A stretch of 52,298 bases of DNA from Psychromonas sp. B3M02 (GTDB taxonomy: Bacteria; Pseudomonadota; Gammaproteobacteria; Enterobacterales; Psychromonadaceae): positions 1 through 52,298 of the forward strand of contig NZ_QOCB01000032.1 of the NCBI RefSeq assembly GCF_003318165.1, given 5' to 3'. Made by a program: the position numbers and the translations under genes. Position 1 is the first letter of the stretch, and each line of letters begins with the position of its first letter. The notes beneath the pieces were generated by a model, which saw only the letters and a list, made by a program, of their open reading frames with translations, did no database searches and was not told the DNA's origin. Shown here one piece after another: positions 29,265-39,751 of the stretch.

Positions 29265-31856
29265 TTAACTGATTTTATCGAACAGTTTTTTAACCTCTTT
29301 AAGTTTGTCTTCAGGTGCGTTCTCTAGTAATTCCGTTAAGATAGTTTTAGCACTCTCTTTTTCGTCAATTTCTAAGTAAGCTCTCGCTAAATCTAATTGA
29401 GCAGCAACGCCATCGGCATCGGTATCAAACTCAGCAAAGGATTCCACCACATCTGGGAACTCATCTAAACCAAAGTCTAAATCAAACTCTTCTTCAGTGA
29501 GGTCTTGCCCATCGTCATTGGTAAGCAAGGTATCAATATCAATAAATCCTTTATCATCAGATTTATCGAATTTTGGTAACTCTGCTTCCTCATTAAATGC
29601 ATTACTGCTTAATTGTTTAGCTAAGGTATCAGGGTCGGTAAAATCCAGTTCATCACTGTCATCTTCAACTTGTTTTGCATGTTCAGCAGCAGCTTGGGCA
29701 ATATCAGATTCAAGCTCTTCCTCAACCTCTGAACTAGTTTCTGCTAATAACTCTTCTAAATCTAACGTATCTTCAGTATCAAGCTCAGCTTCAGGCTGAT
29801 CATCAATCTCTGTTTCAGTTTCAAACTCTTCATCAAGTTCTGAACTACTTTCCGCTAATAACTGTTCTAGATCTAGTGGTTGTTCATCATCAGATAACTC
29901 AAGGTCTTCAGGGTATTCACTTAACAGCTTATCAATATCAGACATTGTTTCAGCAGCAGTTTCATCCTCTGCATCGCTTTCTGTTAATAATGCATCACTG
30001 TCTAGTGGCGTTTCTGGTTCAGCTTCTGCTAGTAATTCATTCTCTGCAGCCGTTTCATCTAATAGCGCTTCAACTTCAGGAATCGCTTCAGGTTGCGATT
30101 CTTCTTCAACATCTAGGCTGGTATTGATTGCAGATTCTACTTCAGCTGACGGTTCTGGCTTTGTTTCTGTTAATAGCTCTTCAACTTCAGGAATTGCTTC
30201 AGGTTGCGATTCTTCTTCAACATCTAAGCTAGAATCTATTGCAGGTTCTACTTCAGCTGACGGTTCTGGCTTTGTTTCTGTTAATAGTTCTTCAACTTCA
30301 GGAATAGCTTCAGGTTGCGATTCTTCTTCAACATCTAAGCTAGAATCTGTTGCAGATTCTACTTCAGCTGACGGTTCTGAACTTGTCTCAGTTAACAGCT
30401 CTTCAACTTCAGGAATTGCTTCAGGTTGAGACTCTTCTTCAATAGTAAGATCATCAGTGCTCGCTTCTAATTCAGCTTCCACTTCATCTAATTTAATTGG
30501 CTCTAAAGGTGTTTGATCCACTGAATCAAAATCAAACTCATCTAGATCCACTTGCTCTTCGTCATTTGTTTCTAACTCTGCAAGTTCAGATTCCCATTGT
30601 GCCGCTAAATCCAAATCACTCTGTGATGTCTCTTCGTCTAACTCTAAATCCGATTCAGATAATTCAATAACTTCATCATCGCCATTAATAACCGCATCAA
30701 TGTCGATATCAAGTTCATCTTCGATAGTTGATGCATGTTCATCTTCAATTAACTCTGTGTCAGTACTAGTTGTTAGCTCATCTTCTTCTGACACTTGCTC
30801 TTCGATAATCGTTAAATCTGCATCATCTTCCTTTGGTTCAGGCTCTTCTTCACTAACGTCAGTGGCAAATAATGAATCAAACTCATTATCTTCTTCCTCT
30901 AACAGCGCCGTTGACTCAGCAAGCTCTTGCTCTTTTAATGCTAATTCTCGTTTTGATTTAATACGTAAAATTAACAGGAATAAGGCTGTTAACAGTAAAA
31001 GCGGAGAAAGAATAGTTAACAATAACGTAGAGGCTGAGCCAGTAATAGAGCTGAGAATTTGATTTAACAAACCAGGACCACTAAAAGGTGGAGCTTCAAA
31101 AGCTTCGATCTCAGCTTTATATTGGTCAATCAATGCCTGCAACTCTATTTGTACATTGATATCTTCTTCAACTTGTTCAGATAGCGTATGTATTTGGTCA
31201 CTTAAAGGCTGTAATTTTAATTTTAAACGTTGGTTAGATTCTGTTGCTTGAATTAACTGTTCATTAAGCGCCGCATACTCTTGTTCAAGTTTCAGTAACT
31301 GTTCATTAGTTGCGTTAGTTGTTTCTGGTGCAGTTTTTTGCCCTTCTTCTGCTACAGTTTCAATCTCTTCAGCCCCTGCTTCAGCTTGAGCTAGTTCTTC
31401 TACAGTTGGCTCTACCTTCTCCGGAACCACAGGTGTCGCGGGTTTTACTGCAGGCGCAGCAGGCGTGTTGGTTATTCTTAATAAACGAAAAGCTTCAGCG
31501 TTAGTTTGTTGGGAAATAACCGCTAAACTAGGTACATCAATCACCGAGGTAGCAATGATTTTGTTGATGTCGCCATTACGAAAAGCAGTTGGATTGGTTT
31601 TATAGATAGCAACTAATGTTTGATACACACTAACATTGTTATTAGGGCGTAATTTATTAGAGATCGACCATAATGTTTCGTTTGCTGTTACAGGACCATA
31701 ACGAACAGGAGTTGTATTATTCGGAGCAGTCACCGACACCGATGATGGGGTAACTTGTGGCTCATCATTTGGGCCAACTAACTCAACACTTTGTGCACTG
31801 TGCGCACTGAATAATAATGGAAGACAAGAAACAACAGCAAGTAACATGCGATTCAT
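29265..31856 (-). CDS. fimV: FimV-like polar/hub protein
   Basis: An 863-aa inner-membrane protein of the FimV family, which organises cell poles and type IV pilus or type II secretion functions. A signal peptide (about 1-22) precedes a periplasmic LysM-like region (about 53-115, starting VTANETLWSISNKL), a coiled coil (about 185-255) and one transmembrane helix (about 270-297). The cytoplasmic part is very acidic and ends in a short TPR-like FimV C-terminal domain (about 810-863, LDLARAYLEIDEKESAKTI). The middle contains four near-identical 37-aa repeats encoded by 111-bp units. It lies after usg, matching the pdxB-usg-fimV order of relatives. Confidence 0.92.
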   Translation of the reverse strand: MNRMLLAVVSCLPLLFSAHSAQSVELVGPNDEPQVTPSSVSVTAPNNTTPVRYGPVTANETLWSISNKLRPNNNVSVYQTLVAIYKTNPTAFRNGDINKIIATSVIDVPSLAVISQQTNAEAFRLLRITNTPAAPAVKPATPVVPEKVEPTVEELAQAEAGAEEIETVAEEGQKTAPETTNATNEQLLKLEQEYAALNEQLIQATESNQRLKLKLQPLSDQIHTLSEQVEEDINVQIELQALIDQYKAEIEAFEAPPFSGPGLLNQILSSITGSASTLLLTILSPLLLLTALFLLILRIKSKRELALKEQELAESTALLEEEDNEFDSLFATDVSEEEPEPKEDDADLTIIEEQVSEEDELTTSTDTELIEDEHASTIEDELDIDIDAVINGDDEVIELSESDLELDEETSQSDLDLAAQWESELAELETNDEEQVDLDEFDFDSVDQTPLEPIKLDEVEAELEASTDDLTIEEESQPEAIPEVEELLTETSSEPSAEVESATDSSLDVEEESQPEAIPEVEELLTETKPEPSAEVEPAIDSSLDVEEESQPEAIPEVEELLTETKPEPSAEVESAINTSLDVEEESQPEAIPEVEALLDETAAENELLAEAEPETPLDSDALLTESDAEDETAAETMSDIDKLLSEYPEDLELSDDEQPLDLEQLLAESSSELDEEFETETEIDDQPEAELDTEDTLDLEELLAETSSEVEEELESDIAQAAAEHAKQVEDDSDELDFTDPDTLAKQLSSNAFNEEAELPKFDKSDDKGFIDIDTLLTNDDGQDLTEEEFDLDFGLDEFPDVVESFAEFDTDADGVAAQLDLARAYLEIDEKESAKTILTELLENAPEDKLKEVKKLFDKIS
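30073..30440 (-). repeat. 111-bp tandem repeats inside fimV
   Basis: The string ACTTCAGGAAT recurs at 30073, 30184, 30295 and 30406, exactly 111 bases apart. The units encode 37 residues including EEESQPEAIPEVEELLTET and stay in frame, so copy number changes would alter length without disrupting the gene. The outer copies are less alike than the two central ones. Confidence 0.93.
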
Positions 31857-31987
31857 AAACGATCCTTGTAAGGGAATTGCAAAATATTATAATTATAATA
31901 AACCAGGACAAGCAAAAGATGATCTTATAAAACAAGCGTGTAGGCTAGAATTGCGATCTAGCCCACTGTAACACTTAACCTATCTTA

Positions 31988-33001
31988 TTATAAATAGGTG
32001 TAAGCTAATTTTTCCATTACCAATACAGCGTTGGTAGCAATGCCATAATGGACATTATCCGCTGATACCCACATATTGATGCCTGCTGCATCACAGGTAT
32101 CTTTACGTAAACGACCCACGTGTACTTCAACATTACCAACAACATCATCAATCATATTGGCATATTCAGTAACTGAACCTGCTAATACAATGTTATCACT
32201 ATGGTGAAGTGCATTAGCCACCTCTTCTAGCTCTACTGGATAATGTGTAACAACATGTACAGCTTGAGAACAACCATAAAACATAGGAACAACAACCTGA
32301 GTCGTTGAAACCACCATTTCTGGGTCATTTAACAAACGGCGTGTTTCAGCTGCTAAACGTAATTCAGAAAAATCAATACCATCTTCATTAAACTCGTCAA
32401 TTTGTGGCACCACATTAAACGCAATTTGCTGTTTAAATTTGTGTTGCTCAATGCTTTTAGCATTCAATAAACGTGCCGTTTCGCCAGCTAAAGCGGAAAC
32501 ACCCTCTTTACCTATGGTAGAAGCTGATTGATAACCTGCAACAGTCACACGCTTAATACCCACTTCTTGATGAATTTGTTTAATTGCTAAGGTTAACTGA
32601 GCCGTTTCAGGGCTTGGAATAGCAATGATATTAGCGTCACTGTAACGTGCGATATCATCATCGTTAACACCCACTTGTACTAAAGGCACTTCAGGTGATT
32701 CAAGGTAGTAACCACTGATATCAATCACCACACAATGCTCTTTCGCTACAGGGATCCAAGTCGCTGCAATCTCTCTATCCGACAGGAATAAAGCGATATC
32801 AACTTGTTGCCAGTCGAATGTTTCTAACTCAACAACATCAACAGGCTTACCTGAATACATAACCGAAGTGGTATCACACTCACTGCTACTGATTGGGAAA
32901 ATATTATTAATTGCGAAATCACGTTTTAATAACACTTCTAACGTTGTTTCGATGCAACCATCAATCTCACCGATTAATGCAATATTGTATTCTTTGTTCA
33001 T
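31988..33001 (-). CDS. usg: Usg, semialdehyde dehydrogenase-like protein
   Basis: A 337-aa paralogue of aspartate-semialdehyde dehydrogenase found between pdxB and truA/fimV. It keeps an Asd-like N-terminal nucleotide-binding fold (YNIALIGEIDGCIETTLEVL) and C-terminal dimer domain (HVGRLRKD, WVSADNVHYG), but the position of the catalytic cysteine reads SASTIGKEGVSAL, with no Cys. It is therefore unlikely to be an active dehydrogenase; function is unknown. It starts nine bases after the pdxB stop, so the two are surely co-transcribed. Confidence 0.92.
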   Translation of the reverse strand: MNKEYNIALIGEIDGCIETTLEVLLKRDFAINNIFPISSSECDTTSVMYSGKPVDVVELETFDWQQVDIALFLSDREIAATWIPVAKEHCVVIDISGYYLESPEVPLVQVGVNDDDIARYSDANIIAIPSPETAQLTLAIKQIHQEVGIKRVTVAGYQSASTIGKEGVSALAGETARLLNAKSIEQHKFKQQIAFNVVPQIDEFNEDGIDFSELRLAAETRRLLNDPEMVVSTTQVVVPMFYGCSQAVHVVTHYPVELEEVANALHHSDNIVLAGSVTEYANMIDDVVGNVEVHVGRLRKDTCDAAGINMWVSADNVHYGIATNAVLVMEKLAYTYL

Positions 33002-33010
33002 GTTGACCTT

Positions 33011-34150
33011 TTATTTGTTTTTAACAGTAAAACCAATTTTCTTTAAATCGATTATTTGTGGCGAAATTTGCCACTTATCCGACATTGTCACCGTTAAGGT
33101 AGACAGTTCTCGTCTTTCTGGATAATTTTTGCGCATATTATCAAAACCGTTCACTTCATTTACTTTTTTTCTAAATAAAGCATCATCTCTGCGTACATCA
33201 TATATTAAATGTACCAATGATTTTAGTAATTCTGGTGACAGTTCTGCATCAATGCTTATATCACTAATTGCTGCTTTTTCAGTGAAGTCAGTACTTTTTA
33301 AAGTAACCGGCACTTGTAGTTTTTGGCACAGTGCAATATATAACATCTCTGTACCCCGTGCTCTGCCATCTAAGCTATAACCAGCAATATGCGGTGTCGC
33401 TAATGCCACATAAGGTAAAAGTGCTTTATCAATATTAGGCTCATTTTCCCATACATCTAATACTAAACGAGGTATGTTACCTTTAATGGCAAGTGCTAAT
33501 AAGGCTTTATTATCAATTACCTCACCACGACATGCATTGATCAATATTTGTTGTGAATTCAGTTTTTCAAGCACAGATTGATTGAACAAATGAAAGGTTT
33601 TATGTTCGCCAATCAGAGTTTTTGGCACATGCAGAGAAATCACATCCGCTGTTAATACCTGCTCAAAAGTACAGAACTCACGTGGATCGCCTGCCAATTG
33701 CAAAGGTGGATCGTATAAAAGACAGTTAATCCCAATCGCTGTTAAACAATCATAAACCGCTGTACCTGTATTACCAGCACCAACAATGGCAACATTTTGT
33801 GTTAATAAAGACAATTGACCTTGTTCAATCATCACTAACAAAGCGCTTAACACATAATCAGCTACGGATATTTTATTACAACCAGGCGCACTACTAAATG
33901 CAATGTTTCTCGATTGTAGGTATTCAATATCAATATGATCAGTACCAATGGTAGCTGTACCAACAAATTGGATTTGCTTATTTAACGCCAGAAGAGATTC
34001 ATTCACTTTAGTGATTGAGCGAACTAATAATATATCTGCATCTTGAATCTGTTGCGCAGTTACATCGCGTCCAGAAAAGGTAATAACCTCACCAAAAGAT
34101 TCAAAAAATGATCTGCCGTGTGGCATATTTTCGTCGATATAAATTTTCAT
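33011..34150 (-). CDS. pdxB: Erythronate-4-phosphate dehydrogenase
   Basis: NAD-dependent 2-hydroxyacid dehydrogenase that oxidises 4-phosphoerythronate in the DXP-dependent vitamin B6 pathway. The 379-aa protein has the family length. The nucleotide loop is VAIVGAGNTGTAVYD (about 120-134). Catalytic residues sit in NACRGEVID (Arg), LDVWENEP (Glu) and ATPHIAGYSLDGRA (His). The C-terminal PdxB dimerisation domain distinguishes it from SerA. It heads the operon with usg, and a terminator of fabB separates it from the gene upstream. Confidence 0.97.
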   Translation of the reverse strand: MKIYIDENMPHGRSFFESFGEVITFSGRDVTAQQIQDADILLVRSITKVNESLLALNKQIQFVGTATIGTDHIDIEYLQSRNIAFSSAPGCNKISVADYVLSALLVMIEQGQLSLLTQNVAIVGAGNTGTAVYDCLTAIGINCLLYDPPLQLAGDPREFCTFEQVLTADVISLHVPKTLIGEHKTFHLFNQSVLEKLNSQQILINACRGEVIDNKALLALAIKGNIPRLVLDVWENEPNIDKALLPYVALATPHIAGYSLDGRARGTEMLYIALCQKLQVPVTLKSTDFTEKAAISDISIDAELSPELLKSLVHLIYDVRRDDALFRKKVNEVNGFDNMRKNYPERRELSTLTVTMSDKWQISPQIIDLKKIGFTVKNK

Positions 34151-34274
34151 CTTATTTCCACTTAACCTATTTTCTTTAACTGTATAAGCTAGTTAACTGA
34201 GATTTGACGCAGAATGATAACTTAGTTGAAGATGTAAGTAGAGTTACAAATGCAATGAGGCATTCCCTATAACC

Positions 34275-34302
34275 AAAAAAAAGGAGCCAAAGCTCCTTTT
34301 TT
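34275..34302 (-). terminator. fabB terminator
   Basis: AAAAGGAGC and GCTCCTTTT pair around CAAA, with A and T tracts at both sides, immediately after the fabB stop on the minus strand. Confidence 0.93.
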
Positions 34303-34320
34303 AATCTCATTAGTAAAAAC

Positions 34321-35535
34321 TTATTCGTAACGTTTGAATACTAATGTTGCGTTTGTACCACCAAAACCAAAGCTGTTAGACATAACAGTGTTTAGTTTAG
34401 CTGGCTCAGGTTTGTTTTTAACGATAGGCAGGTTAATCGCTTTTTCATCAACTTCATCGATATTACAAGAGGCTGAGATAAAGTCATTTTCCATCATTAA
34501 CATGCTGTAGATAGCTTCGTGAACACCAGCTGCACCTAGTGCGTGACCAGTTTGTGATTTTGTTGCACTGATTTTAGGTGCATTTTCACCAAATACGATG
34601 TTGATTGCTTCTAACTCTTTCACATCACCGACTGGCGTAGACGTACCGTGAGTGTTTAAGTAGTCAACTTTACCTTCAACTGTTGATAGTGCTTGTTGCA
34701 TACAACGTACCGCACCTTCACCAGATGGCGCAACCATATCGTAACCGTCTGAAGTTGCACCGTAACCTACGATTTCAGCATAGATTTTAGCGCCACGAGC
34801 AAGTGCATGCTCTAACTCTTCAACGACAACCATACCGCCACCGCCAGAGATAACAAAACCGTCACGGTTTGCATCGTATGTACGAGATGCTTTTTCAGGT
34901 GTTTCGTTGTACTTGCTAGATAATGCGCCCATTGCGTCAAACTCACAGGCCATTGTCCAATCTAACTCTTCACCACCGCCAGCGAAAACGATGTCTTGCT
35001 TGCCAAGTTGGATTTGCTCAAGGGCATGACCAATACAGTGAGAACTTGTTGCACAAGCAGAACTCATTGAGTAGTTAATACCTTTGATTTTAAACGGTGT
35101 CGCAACACATGCTGAAGTCGTACTCGCCATCGTACGCGGTACCATGTAAGGACCAACACGACGAACACCTTTGTCTTTCATGATTTGACATGCGTCAACT
35201 TGGTTTTTTGAAGAACCGCCGCCAGAACCTGCGACTAAACCAGTACGAATGTTAGAAACCATCTCTTCAGGTAATTTCGCATCTTCAATCGCTTCCTGCA
35301 TTGAAAGATATGTGTATGCTGCTGCATCACCCATGAAACGCATTACTTTACGGTCAATGTGCTCTGAAGGATTGATTTTTAAATCACCCCAAACTTGGCT
35401 GCGCATACCAATTTCTTTAAATTGCTCAGAAAATGTGATGCCCGACTGGCCACTTTTAAGTGATGCTAAAACTTCATCTTTATTGTTACCAATACTAGAA
35501 ACAATGCCAATACCTGTAATTACTGCTCTTTTCAT
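34321..35535 (-). CDS. fabB: 3-oxoacyl-ACP synthase I
   Basis: Condensing enzyme needed to elongate cis-3-decenoyl-ACP in unsaturated fatty acid synthesis, the partner step to FabA. The 404-aa protein has the Cys-His-His triad: Cys161 ([11 protein letters not shown]), the histidine in [11 protein letters not shown] and that in [12 protein letters not shown]. FabB identity over FabF follows from overall likeness and the fabB-mnmC divergent arrangement known in E. coli. The start at 35535 gives [16 protein letters not shown]. It has its own terminator and probably its own promoter in the 113-base gap shared with mnmC. Confidence 0.96.
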   Translation of the reverse strand: MKRAVITGIGIVSSIGNNKDEVLASLKSGQSGITFSEQFKEIGMRSQVWGDLKINPSEHIDRKVMRFMGDAAAYTYLSMQEAIEDAKLPEEMVSNIRTGLVAGSGGGSSKNQVDACQIMKDKGVRRVGPYMVPRTMASTTSACVATPFKIKGINYSMSSACATSSHCIGHALEQIQLGKQDIVFAGGGEELDWTMACEFDAMGALSSKYNETPEKASRTYDANRDGFVISGGGGMVVVEELEHALARGAKIYAEIVGYGATSDGYDMVAPSGEGAVRCMQQALSTVEGKVDYLNTHGTSTPVGDVKELEAINIVFGENAPKISATKSQTGHALGAAGVHEAIYSMLMMENDFISASCNIDEVDEKAINLPIVKNKPEPAKLNTVMSNSFGFGGTNATLVFKRYE

Positions 35536-35648
35536 TATTAAGCCTTTATTGCTTGAGGGACTAATTATATGATCATCAAGTGTGAAGTGATTTATCCTAA
35601 ATCAACCTGACAGTTTTAACTTATGATCTAATATACAAGGAATATAAC

Positions 35649-37664
35649 TTGTCTCAAGACAAAAACAATATAATTAACCATGCACAACTTGACTGGTCAG
35701 ATCAGTCAGAGCCATTTTCTACACAATTTGATGATATTTACTTCAATAATGATCATGGTGCCGATGAATCTGAATATGTATTCTTTGCTGGTAACGACAT
35801 AGAAAAAAGATGGCAAACCTTTCATTCTGAACAGTTTTGCATCTTAGAGACAGGATTTGGGTCAGGCTTAAACTTCCTCACAACAGCGTTAAAATTTAGC
35901 CAATTTAAACAAAACAATCCTAGTTCACAGTTACAACGTTTACATTTTATTAGCTTTGAAAAATACCCTTTAGAGATAGAAGCACTACAAACAACACTTG
36001 CTAAATTTAAACAATTTTCAGGTTTATCTGAAGAGTTGATCAAACAATATCCATTACCCTTAGTGGGTTGTCACCGCCTTTCATTTAACCAAGGCGAAAT
36101 ACTCTTAGACCTTTGGTTCGGCGATATTAACCAGCAGATCGATAATCTTTCTGGTAGCGCATTAGGCATTGCTGACGCTTGGTATCTAGATGGATTCAAC
36201 CCACATAAAAACCCTGACATGTGGCACCAAGCTTTATTTGAAAAAATGTATAAACTCAGTAAACCAACCGCCACATTAGCAACCTTTACCGCGGCAGGGT
36301 TTGTACGCCGCGCCTTAATCAACGCAGGCTTTACTATGTCAAAACGAAAAGGTTATGGCAAAAAGCGTGAAATGTTGGTGGGAGTTGTACAGGCAATCGA
36401 AGTGGAACAAGTTCCAAAAGAACCACCTCAGCAAACTGATGTGGCCATCATAGGGGGTGGCATTGCAGGATTATGCACTGCTTTGTCCCTTGCTAAACGG
36501 GGTAACAAGGTCACTGTATATTGCGCAGATGAAACACTAGGGGCAGGCGCTTCTGGCAACTTACAGGGCGCGTTGTACCCATTACTTAATCAACAACATG
36601 ATGAACTTAGTCAGTTGTTCACTAATGCTTATCAATACGCATTAAATTTTTATAACGACCTTGATTCACAGGTGCCCTTTTCTCACCAGTTTAATGGATT
36701 ATTACAACTTGCTTACGACCAAATTGCACATCGAAAATTAACTAATATCAACCAAGCACAGCTGCCCAATAAATTAGTAAAATGGTTAACAGAGCAACAA
36801 ACAGATCAATTAGCAGGATTACCCATTGGCCAACAAAGTTTATATTACCCAGCTGCAGGCTGGTTGAGCCCAAGAGAATTAATTAACTCGTTAATCGCAC
36901 TATTAACAACATACCCTAATGTACACATACATTGCGGTTGTCGTGTCGATAATGTTGAACGGCAATCATCGGATACCTCCAGTAATTGGGCATTAACAAC
37001 TGTAACTACAGTTCAACACCAAACATCAACATCCAAACATCAATGCATTGTAATCGCCGCAGGTATGGACACACTTAAGTTTAGCCAATGCCGTGCAGTG
37101 CCTTTATCTGCAGCAAGAGGCCAAGTGAGCCATATTCCAAGTAAGGAAGATCTCAGTGATTTAAAGCTGACGCTATGTCATGAAGGTTACTTAACCCCCG
37201 CTATGCACGGCGAACATTGCATGGGCGCGACCTTCAAACGCCACGACGACTGTGTTGAATACCGTGAAATTGAACAGCAAGAAAACCATCAAAAACTTAA
37301 AAAATGTATTTCAGATCAAACTTGGGTAGACACTATCACTACTAATGATCAAGCACATGTCGCAACGCGGACAACAACACGTGATCACTTTCCTTATCTA
37401 GGTGAATTAACAGATTATGATCAACTTAAACAAGATTATCAGGCAGGTAAAAGTATAGATTTAACACTGCCTATTTTACCTAACGCTTATCTGATCACGG
37501 GTTTAGGCTCTAGAGGATTATGTAGTGCACCTTTGCTTGCAGAAATATTAGCCAGTAAGATTAACCAAGAAAGTTTACCGATTTCCAATAACATCTATAA
37601 AAAGATGCAGATACCACGACAATGGCTGAGTTACATGGCGAAAAATAAGCCCCTAAAAGAATAA
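35649..37664 (+). CDS. mnmC: Bifunctional tRNA wobble-uridine modifier MnmC
   Basis: Completes mnm5(s2)U34 in certain tRNAs. The 671-aa product joins two domains: an N-terminal SAM-dependent methyltransferase (about 1-245; FGSGLNFL and a DAWYLDGFNPHKNP segment) and a C-terminal FAD-dependent oxidase (about 260-655; VAIIGGGIAGLCTALSLAK) that removes the carboxymethyl group. The start is TTG at 35649, supported by AAGGA about eight bases before and by the absence of a better ATG. It is divergent from fabB. Confidence 0.95.
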   Translation: MSQDKNNIINHAQLDWSDQSEPFSTQFDDIYFNNDHGADESEYVFFAGNDIEKRWQTFHSEQFCILETGFGSGLNFLTTALKFSQFKQNNPSSQLQRLHFISFEKYPLEIEALQTTLAKFKQFSGLSEELIKQYPLPLVGCHRLSFNQGEILLDLWFGDINQQIDNLSGSALGIADAWYLDGFNPHKNPDMWHQALFEKMYKLSKPTATLATFTAAGFVRRALINAGFTMSKRKGYGKKREMLVGVVQAIEVEQVPKEPPQQTDVAIIGGGIAGLCTALSLAKRGNKVTVYCADETLGAGASGNLQGALYPLLNQQHDELSQLFTNAYQYALNFYNDLDSQVPFSHQFNGLLQLAYDQIAHRKLTNINQAQLPNKLVKWLTEQQTDQLAGLPIGQQSLYYPAAGWLSPRELINSLIALLTTYPNVHIHCGCRVDNVERQSSDTSSNWALTTVTTVQHQTSTSKHQCIVIAAGMDTLKFSQCRAVPLSAARGQVSHIPSKEDLSDLKLTLCHEGYLTPAMHGEHCMGATFKRHDDCVEYREIEQQENHQKLKKCISDQTWVDTITTNDQAHVATRTTTRDHFPYLGELTDYDQLKQDYQAGKSIDLTLPILPNAYLITGLGSRGLCSAPLLAEILASKINQESLPISNNIYKKMQIPRQWLSYMAKNKPLKE

Positions 37665-37818
37665 AAAGTAAACGCTTTTGCAAAAAATCAGCGGTTATTA
37701 GATTCACAACCTTGATTGGACTTTGTTAACCGAACAATTTACGGTAATCTAGCGCTCCGGTTTGAGGGTTGATTTAAAAAGTCCTTTTTAAAAAATTAAA
37801 GAGAAAAATTACAGTTTA

Positions 37819-38868
37819 ATGAAATATTCCCGCGTTTATATCAATAGTATGGCTTATGAATTAGCCCCTGAAGTGGTCTCAAGTTCAGAATTGGAATCTA
37901 GACTTGCACCTTTGTATCAAAAATTGCGCATCCCAACAGGACAACTTGCGGCACTAACAGGTATTGAACAAAGAAGATGGTGGCCTAAAGACCATCGTCT
38001 ATCCGACGGTGCCATCGAAGCAGCTAAAAGATCATTAAACGAGACAGGTGTGAACGTCGACGATATTGGTGCTGTGGTTTACACAGGCGTATGTCGTGAT
38101 CAACACGAGCCTGCTACTGCATGTCGTATTGCGGCCGAATTAGGTGTTAATAAAAGCACTGCTATTTACGATATCAGTAACGCCTGTTTAGGTGTGTTAT
38201 CAGGTATTTTAGATATTGCAAACCGCATTGAACTTGGTCAAATTAAGGCTGGTTTAGTGGTGTCTTGTGAATCTGCACGGCACATTGTTGATATCACTAT
38301 CGACAACATGCTTTCAAACCAAAGTATTCAAAACTTTTCTCAATCACTGGCGACATTAACCGGTGGTTCAGGCGCAGTTGCAGTTTTATTAACAGACGGC
38401 AGCTTGCCTTTACACAATCAACGTCAGCATAAATTATTAGGTGCAAGCCACTTATCTGCACCAGAACATCATGACCTGTGTAAATGGGGACTACAGGAAG
38501 TTGGTCTTAAATTACACCGTGAATTTATGCGCACCAATGCTGTGCCGCTGCTTAAAGAAGGGGTTGCGCTAGCATTAGACACCTGGAAAGACTTCTTATC
38601 ACAACAACAATGGTCAGTGGACAGTGTTGATAAAGTGATTTGTCACCAAGTAGGTTCAGCGAACCAAAAACAAGTGTTAAGTGCACTTAATATTCCATCT
38701 GAAAAAGAGTATCCCACTTATCAATATTTGGGCAACATGGGCACGGTATCCTTACCTGTCACTGCGGCATTAGCCGATGAAAATGGATTTTTACAAAAAG
38801 GCGACAAAGTCAGCTTTTTAGGAATAGGCAGTGGATTGAACTGCATGATGCTTGGATTGGAGTGGTAA
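37819..38868 (+). CDS. oleA: OleA, acyl-CoA condensing thiolase
   Basis: Joins two fatty acyl-CoAs head to head, giving a 2-alkyl-3-oxoacid, the first step of long-chain olefin synthesis. The 349-aa thiolase-fold protein has the catalytic Cys123 (SNACLGVL), His276 (ICHQVGSANQ) and Asn306 (YLGNMGTV), plus Glu97 in DQHEPAT, which matches the glutamate from the neighbouring subunit proposed as base in OleA. These features separate OleA from FabH. It is the first gene of a four-gene operon; its stop is followed by one base and then the oleB ATG. The leading ATG lies after AGAGAAAA. Confidence 0.94.
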   Translation: MKYSRVYINSMAYELAPEVVSSSELESRLAPLYQKLRIPTGQLAALTGIEQRRWWPKDHRLSDGAIEAAKRSLNETGVNVDDIGAVVYTGVCRDQHEPATACRIAAELGVNKSTAIYDISNACLGVLSGILDIANRIELGQIKAGLVVSCESARHIVDITIDNMLSNQSIQNFSQSLATLTGGSGAVAVLLTDGSLPLHNQRQHKLLGASHLSAPEHHDLCKWGLQEVGLKLHREFMRTNAVPLLKEGVALALDTWKDFLSQQQWSVDSVDKVICHQVGSANQKQVLSALNIPSEKEYPTYQYLGNMGTVSLPVTAALADENGFLQKGDKVSFLGIGSGLNCMMLGLEW

Positions 38869-38869
38869 G

Positions 38870-39751
38870 ATGAATTTTGATAGTTTATTCCCTTTTAGAC
38901 GTAACTTTTTAAAGCTTAATGGGCAACAATACCACTACCTAAACGAAGGTAAAGGCGAACCTGTTGTGATGGTACACGGTAATCCAAGCTGGTCTTTCTA
39001 CTACCGCAACTTAGTGACGGAACTTAGTCATCAATATCAATGTATCGTACCGGATCATATCGGTTGTGGTTTATCTGATAAACCATCAGACAAAGATTAC
39101 GACTACACCTTAAATCAGCGTATTAATGACCTAGAGTCACTGTTAGACCACCTTGATATTAAACAAAACATCACTCTAGTGGTTCATGACTGGGGTGGTA
39201 TGATTGGTATGGGCTATGCAGCGCGTTACCCTGAAAGAATTAAACGTTTAGTGGTGTTGAACACTGCTGCCTTTAATCTACCAAGCACTAAGAAATTCCC
39301 GGTGCCACTTTGGATCTGCCGGAATACTTATTTAGGTACCGCATTAGTGCGTGGCTTAAACGCTTTCTCTTCAATCGCCTCTTATGTCGGTGTGAAGCGT
39401 AAGCCAATGCCAAAAACTATCCGTGAAGCCTATGTTGCGCCATTTAACTCTTGGAAAAACCGTATCTCAACATTACGTTTTGTACAGGATATTCCATTAG
39501 TGAAAACTGACCGTAACTACAAGTTAGTTGAAAGTATCGATAACAGCTTGCAACAGTTTCAAAAAGTACCAACTGTAATCTGTTGGGGCTTACAAGACTT
39601 TGTATTTGATAAACACTTTTTAGATGTTTGGAAACAAAAAATGCCTCATGCAGATATACATGAATTTGCAGACTGTGGTCACTACATACTGGAAGATGCC
39701 AGTAATGAAGTGATTAACATTGTGCAGAAATTTATGGCGACAAACCCATAA
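38870..39751 (+). CDS. oleB: OleB, beta-lactone decarboxylase
   Basis: An alpha/beta hydrolase of the haloalkane-dehalogenase group that in the ole pathway removes CO2 from the beta-lactone to give the cis-olefin. From ATG 38870 it is 293 aa. It shows the oxyanion segment VHGNPSWSFYY (35-45), the nucleophile Asp107 in VVHDWGGMIG, and a late histidine in DCGHYILEDA. The start is one base after the oleA stop with GGAG in the oleA end, so it is translationally coupled; the frame remains open slightly further upstream inside oleA. Confidence 0.92.
   Translation: MNFDSLFPFRRNFLKLNGQQYHYLNEGKGEPVVMVHGNPSWSFYYRNLVTELSHQYQCIVPDHIGCGLSDKPSDKDYDYTLNQRINDLESLLDHLDIKQNITLVVHDWGGMIGMGYAARYPERIKRLVVLNTAAFNLPSTKKFPVPLWICRNTYLGTALVRGLNAFSSIASYVGVKRKPMPKTIREAYVAPFNSWKNRISTLRFVQDIPLVKTDRNYKLVESIDNSLQQFQKVPTVICWGLQDFVFDKHFLDVWKQKMPHADIHEFADCGHYILEDASNEVINIVQKFMATNP

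Noticed and set aside
30124-30429. Ser-rich plus-strand open frames opposite fimV
   Set aside because: They are the reverse complement of the acidic, repetitive fimV coding region; Glu/Asp/Thr-rich codons read backwards give Ser-rich frames without start signals.
30073-30440. Possible CRISPR array
   Set aside because: Units of 111 bases are contiguous, coding and in frame with fimV, with no short repeats and unique spacers.
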